NCBI GenBank assembly: GCA_903837025.1
Contig: CAILTC010000482.1
Span: 1-8,459, forward strand
Source: an uncultured Bacteroidota bacterium
GTDB lineage: Bacteria; Bacteroidota; Bacteroidia; Flavobacteriales; Flavobacteriaceae
DNA length: 8,459 nt
Reading direction: 5' to 3'
How positions within the stretch are numbered: position 1 is the stretch's first letter; every line of letters starts with the position of its first letter. A program made the position numbers and the translations under genes. This document shows, in pieces, positions 5,493 to 8,459 of the stretch. Under the pieces are notes generated by a model. The model saw only the letters and a list, made by a program, of their open reading frames with translations, was not told the DNA's origin and made no database searches.

Positions 5493-7889
5493 CTAGTGTT
5501 TGTTTTTCAAGGAATTGTAATCTATAAAATAGCGAAGACTTGCCGAAATGATGTTATTAGGATTGCTATTGAAAACATTTGAAAGGTTTGTTTGTATGTT
5601 TTTTTGAACTAGATTAGTATTCTCAAGAGCATAATTACGATACAAAATAGTGAGTTGACTTCCTGGTGCAAACCACCAAGAATAAGATAAATCAAAATTC
5701 CATGAGTTGAAATTGATGTCTTTATTTAGTGAATAACTAGTATTTGGAGTTAAATAACCATCGTTTTGTAGGTTGAAAAAAGATTGATTTTTTGAATAAG
5801 ACCAATAATAATATGCGGTTAGATTCAAGTTCATTTTGTTGGTCAAAGAATATTTAGCCACAAAGTCATTTTGTAGTATTTCACGGTTCCGCTCAGCAAA
5901 AATAATGTTGGTGTTGTCTGAATCAACCCAGCCTCTATCATTTGCCATTCGTGAATATTGAAAATTATATTGTAAAGAAAATTTATCATTGATTCGGTGT
6001 TTTATTCCTCCAAATACTCTGTAAATTGCTCTGTTTTTCTCGTCAAATTTTTCAGATGACAATTCGATTTCATAGTGAAAATTTTTATTTTCATTTGAAT
6101 AAAACTGCAAATAACCTATAACACTTTTGGGTTTATACACATATTTCCCGTACTCTCTAGGTTCGTAAAAATCGAATCTATTTATTGGATTAATTTGAAA
6201 AAGTCCTTCAAAATAATTATTTTTCAAGGTTGTTGCCTTTGCCGTAATACTATACCAAGCTTCTTGTGTCTTTCCAGTTGTATTTTGAATTTCGTAATTT
6301 ATGTTCTGCGTAGCCTTGAAGGAGTTAAAAAATGTTGTTGGATTTGTAATTCTATAACTTGATTCTGCGTAGACAGCATGATAATTGTTTACATAAAGGA
6401 TTCCTAAATCATTTATATCATAATTCTCAGAAAGGTATTTTCCGGAGAACCAGTATCTATATCTTCCGCTAGTTTTAGCAAAGTATAAGGAAGTTTTATA
6501 ACCTGTATAATTGGTCAAATCACGGACGTCACTGTACTTAAAGTCGCCGTATAAATTATAAGAATTCGATTTAGTATTCAAATCGAACAATAGGGCAGAA
6601 GCGTTTGCATCTCTAAAATTACCATTTCGTGTTGTGTTGGTATTGACAAATGTTACGGATGAGTTTTGTCTAAAACGTTGGTCTAAAACCAAAACGTTAT
6701 AATTGGTTAGTGGTTCTATAACTTCTTTACGAGATTTGTTCGTGTCGGTATTAAGAATTGTTGCGTAGGTTTTATCTGTAACAGCATCCAAAAAGCCAAT
6801 GCCTAGTCCGGTTTTTGTCCTTCCGGATATTTTTAAAGCATTTAGCAAATTAACAGTGTTGGGATAATTTGTAATTTGTTCATTCGTAGCTGTATTAGGT
6901 ACAAAGCTTGATTGACCTCCGATTCTTCTAGAGTAAAACAAACCTCCTTTGGAAAACAAATCGGTTCCTTCGGTAAAAAAAGGCCTGTTTTCACTGAGTA
7001 ATTGTTCAAAAGGAGTCAAATTTAGAATGGAATTGTCGAATTTTGTTTGTCCAAAATCGGGCACTAAAATGGCGTCAAGTGTAAAGGAATCGTTTATTCC
7101 GTATTTTATATCTAAACCAGCCTTGAAGGTTTTATCGGAATCAAAATCATTTTTTTGATAATAGATTGAGGTGTAAGGAATAAAGAAAAGACGAGTAGGA
7201 GTTTTAATGTTTTCAATTCCTTTTAGGACTCCTTCTTGAGCAATAACGGCACCAATTTTTGTGTCAACATGATTCCAGGTATATTTTTGAGCATTACGTT
7301 TTATGGTTCGCATAAAATTTAAACCCCAGGTTTGTTTATCTGTGTTCGAAAATCGCAACGCAGCATAAGGAATTCTCATTTCTACAACCCATCCAAAATC
7401 GGTTATTTTAGTTTTACTTTCCCATATTGCATCCCATGTATAATCCTCGCTATCTTCTGTCGCTAAACAATCCATTTGAACTCCTGCGGCACTCACAAAA
7501 AATCTAAAATCCTGTTGACCGTCATTGTATCCGTTTATAGATACCGAAAAATCATCGGCAATCCCAAAAATATCGCGATTTGTTAATTCTCTTGAAATTT
7601 TATTGGGTTCATCATCATATAATAGAGCCGCAATATAAATGGCATTATTATCATAAAGAAGCTTTATTTCGGTTCTCTTGTTATTGTCAATTGGCTTTCC
7701 GTTATCAGGCTCAAACATTATGAAATTAGTAGCAATTGGTGCTGTTTTCCAAATTTCTTCGTCGATTTTTCCGTCAATTATGATGTTGTCAGTCGTAGAT
7801 TTTGCCTGAAGTGTTTTTTTTTTTTGGCTATAAACACTTAAGCTAAGAACAACAAAAAAAAGTAGCTTTAAAGGATTCGATTTCGACAT
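5493..7889 (-). CDS. Exported DUF5916 protein with N-terminal CBM9-like domain
   Basis: A 798-residue protein of unknown function. Seen: a Sec-type signal peptide (Lys3 and Lys8, then hydrophobic LLFFVVLSLSVYS to about residue 21); a CBM9-like beta-sandwich domain, about 35-225, opening with IIIDGKIDEEIW and including DIFGIADDFSVSING (106-120) and the GWVVEMRIPYAALRF segment (166-180); then the DUF5916 region, about 230-798, with DAILVPDFGQ (272-281), ENRPFFTEGTDLF (300-312) and YSRRIG (319-324). The remainder alternates polar and aromatic residues in short strands, as in outer-membrane beta-barrels; the barrel and outer-membrane location are inferred. CBM9-like similarity suggests a carbohydrate ligand but does not prove one. 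It has no linked SusC/SusD or glycoside hydrolase here. Codons 22-26 contain an A12 run, a possible slippage site. A good promoter lies upstream and no clear terminator follows. Confidence 0.9.
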   Translation of the reverse strand: MSKSNPLKLLFFVVLSLSVYSQKKKTLQAKSTTDNIIIDGKIDEEIWKTAPIATNFIMFEPDNGKPIDNNKRTEIKLLYDNNAIYIAALLYDDEPNKISRELTNRDIFGIADDFSVSINGYNDGQQDFRFFVSAAGVQMDCLATEDSEDYTWDAIWESKTKITDFGWVVEMRIPYAALRFSNTDKQTWGLNFMRTIKRNAQKYTWNHVDTKIGAVIAQEGVLKGIENIKTPTRLFFIPYTSIYYQKNDFDSDKTFKAGLDIKYGINDSFTLDAILVPDFGQTKFDNSILNLTPFEQLLSENRPFFTEGTDLFSKGGLFYSRRIGGQSSFVPNTATNEQITNYPNTVNLLNALKISGRTKTGLGIGFLDAVTDKTYATILNTDTNKSRKEVIEPLTNYNVLVLDQRFRQNSSVTFVNTNTTRNGNFRDANASALLFDLNTKSNSYNLYGDFKYSDVRDLTNYTGYKTSLYFAKTSGRYRYWFSGKYLSENYDINDLGILYVNNYHAVYAESSYRITNPTTFFNSFKATQNINYEIQNTTGKTQEAWYSITAKATTLKNNYFEGLFQINPINRFDFYEPREYGKYVYKPKSVIGYLQFYSNENKNFHYEIELSSEKFDEKNRAIYRVFGGIKHRINDKFSLQYNFQYSRMANDRGWVDSDNTNIIFAERNREILQNDFVAKYSLTNKMNLNLTAYYYWSYSKNQSFFNLQNDGYLTPNTSYSLNKDINFNSWNFDLSYSWWFAPGSQLTILYRNYALENTNLVQKNIQTNLSNVFNSNPNNIISASLRYFIDYNSLKNKH
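7814..7825 (-). repeat. A12 homopolymer at the signal-peptide junction
   Basis: Twelve consecutive A's on the coding (minus) strand span the codons for Gln22, Lys23-25 and Thr26, directly after the predicted signal peptide. It is by far the longest homopolymer in the window; the next longest are 8 bases. If one A is lost, the new frame meets TAA after 11 sense codons past the run. If one A is gained, it meets TGA after 8 codons. Either slip abolishes the protein, so the tract could act as an on/off switch or reduce expression by slippage. Confidence 0.9.
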
Positions 7890-7909
7890 AAATTAGGAAT
7901 AGGGGTAAG

Positions 7910-7940
7910 CAAAAATAACAAAATTAACATAAAATGCCAA
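7910..7940 (-). promoter_or_regulatory. Bacteroidota-type promoter of the DUF5916 gene
   Basis: On the minus strand TTG (7940-7938) is followed after 20 bases by TATTTTTG (7917-7910), a full match to the TAnnTTTG -7 element with acceptable spacing. The box ends 20 bases before the ATG at 7889, giving a leader of about 15 bases. It has the same -7 octamer as the promoter assigned to the aminotransferase gene. Confidence 0.6.
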
Positions 7941-7977
7941 CGAAATGTTATTTTTAATTGATAAATAAATGTAAGTT

Positions 7978-7993
7978 TATAATTACAATTATA
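7978..7993. promoter_or_regulatory. AT-rich palindrome in the divergent intergenic region
   Basis: TATAATT and AATTATA flank a central AC, making perfect 7-base arms. The element sits between the two divergent promoters, 18 bases upstream of the -33 box at 8012 and 37 bases upstream of the -33 element at 7940. Its position would suit a shared operator. In sequence this AT-rich a 16-base palindrome may easily be chance, so the regulatory role is only a suggestion. Confidence 0.2.
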
Positions 7994-8011
7994 TTATTTT
8001 TTTCTTAATAA

Positions 8012-8043
8012 TTTGCAAAAAGTTTGTTTCAGTTGTATATTTG
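8012..8043 (+). promoter_or_regulatory. Bacteroidota-type promoter of the L,D-transpeptidase gene
   Basis: TTTG at 8012-8015, 20 bases, then TATATTTG at 8036-8043: both elements match the Bacteroidota consensus. This is the best promoter in the window. Transcription should start around 8048-8051, leaving a leader of about 30 bases before the ATG at 8080. Confidence 0.7.
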
Positions 8044-8079
8044 TCGACCCAAGTCTAATCTATAAACAATACGGATTCA

Positions 8080-8459
8080 ATGATTTATAAAATATTTCCC
8101 CTAATTTTGTCCTTGCTTTTTTCATTTTCATCGAGTAAAATAAATGGGCCTGTCTCAGTAAATGGCAACAAAAACAAAATTACATCTGTTATCAAAATGA
8201 ATTCTGATTCTAAAATCGGAATGATATATAGCTCTTTAAATTCAAATCAATTTAACTTACCTAATCTACAAAGCTTTTCAGAAGCCTTGAAAGGTTTTTA
8301 TTTGTTGAAAGAAAAAGGATTAATTCATAAGGATATTTTAACTTTAATCGATTTTAGTTTGTCTTCAAATGTTAAAAGACTTTGGGTAATTGATTTGGCA
8401 ACAAACACGATTTTGTATAATTCCCTAGTTGCTCACGGAAGGAATACGGGTGATGAATT
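8080..8459 (+). CDS. Murein L,D-transpeptidase catalytic domain family protein, 5' part
   Basis: An open frame with no stop to the window end; 126 residues are visible. It opens with a signal peptide (MIYKIFPLILSLLFSFSSS, about residues 1-19), a variable linker, then a helical stretch (SFSEALKGFYLLKEKG, 65-80) and the segment LTLIDFSLSSNVKRLWVIDL (87-106) with NSLVAHGRNTGDE (114-126). This segment is characteristic of the YkuD_2-type family (murein L,D-transpeptidase catalytic domain family) common in Bacteroidota; proteins of the family run to about 200-250 residues. The expected catalytic His and the Ser-x-Gly-Cys motif would lie beyond the window, so activity cannot be confirmed. The likely role is periplasmic peptidoglycan cross-linking or modification, by family knowledge. 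The ATG is chosen because it gives a complete signal peptide and sits 36 bases downstream of a strong promoter. It is divergent from the DUF5916 gene. Confidence 0.85.
   Translation, partial: MIYKIFPLILSLLFSFSSSKINGPVSVNGNKNKITSVIKMNSDSKIGMIYSSLNSNQFNLPNLQSFSEALKGFYLLKEKGLIHKDILTLIDFSLSSNVKRLWVIDLATNTILYNSLVAHGRNTGDE

Noticed and set aside
5479..5494. Small AGAAT/ATTCT stem at the stop codon of the DUF5916 gene
   Set aside because: The T run lies on the wrong side: on the minus transcript the stem is followed by A's, not U's. The stem is only 5 base pairs.

Overview
The window looks like chromosomal DNA of a Flavobacterium-type member of the Bacteroidota. The base composition is AT-rich, no Shine-Dalgarno-like sequence precedes the starts, and several starts are preceded by the Bacteroidota promoter pattern (TTG or TTTG, about 20 bases, TAnnTTTG). 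The protein families point the same way: a DUF5916/CBM9-like outer-membrane protein and a YkuD_2-type murein L,D-transpeptidase. I see no mobile element, CRISPR array, RNA gene or phage gene, and no gene looks foreign by composition. No stretch of 300 bases or more lacks a gene.

Layout. (1) Positions 69-1301, minus: waaA, the Kdo transferase that attaches the first inner-core sugar to lipid A. (2) Divergent from it, 1440-2570 plus: a DegT/DnrJ/EryC1/StrS sugar aminotransferase with a good promoter at 1348-1378, followed by a compact terminator-like hairpin. (3) 2651-3664 plus: galE, a UDP-hexose 4-epimerase, closed by a large hairpin. (4) Convergent with galE, 3834-5351 minus: gpmI, the cofactor-independent phosphoglycerate mutase, with its own canonical terminator. 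(5) 5493-7889 minus: an exported 798-residue protein with an N-terminal CBM9-like domain and a C-terminal DUF5916 region, probably in the outer membrane. (6) Divergent from it, from 8080 plus and cut by the window end: the N-terminal part of a predicted exported L,D-transpeptidase-family protein.

How they fit together. The first three genes form an envelope-glycan neighbourhood: Kdo transfer to lipid A, amino-sugar nucleotide synthesis and sugar-nucleotide epimerisation. gpmI is central glycolysis. The last two genes encode exported envelope proteins under divergent promoters. The window is mostly ordinary core genome. The points most worth a second look are a 12-base homopolymer at the signal-peptide junction of the DUF5916 gene, where a one-base slip either way stops translation within about a dozen codons; an alanine at the specificity-gating position of GalE; a Cys-x2-Cys-x-Cys cluster in the aminotransferase; and the palindromic terminator between the aminotransferase and galE. 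I found no convincing undescribed multi-gene system.
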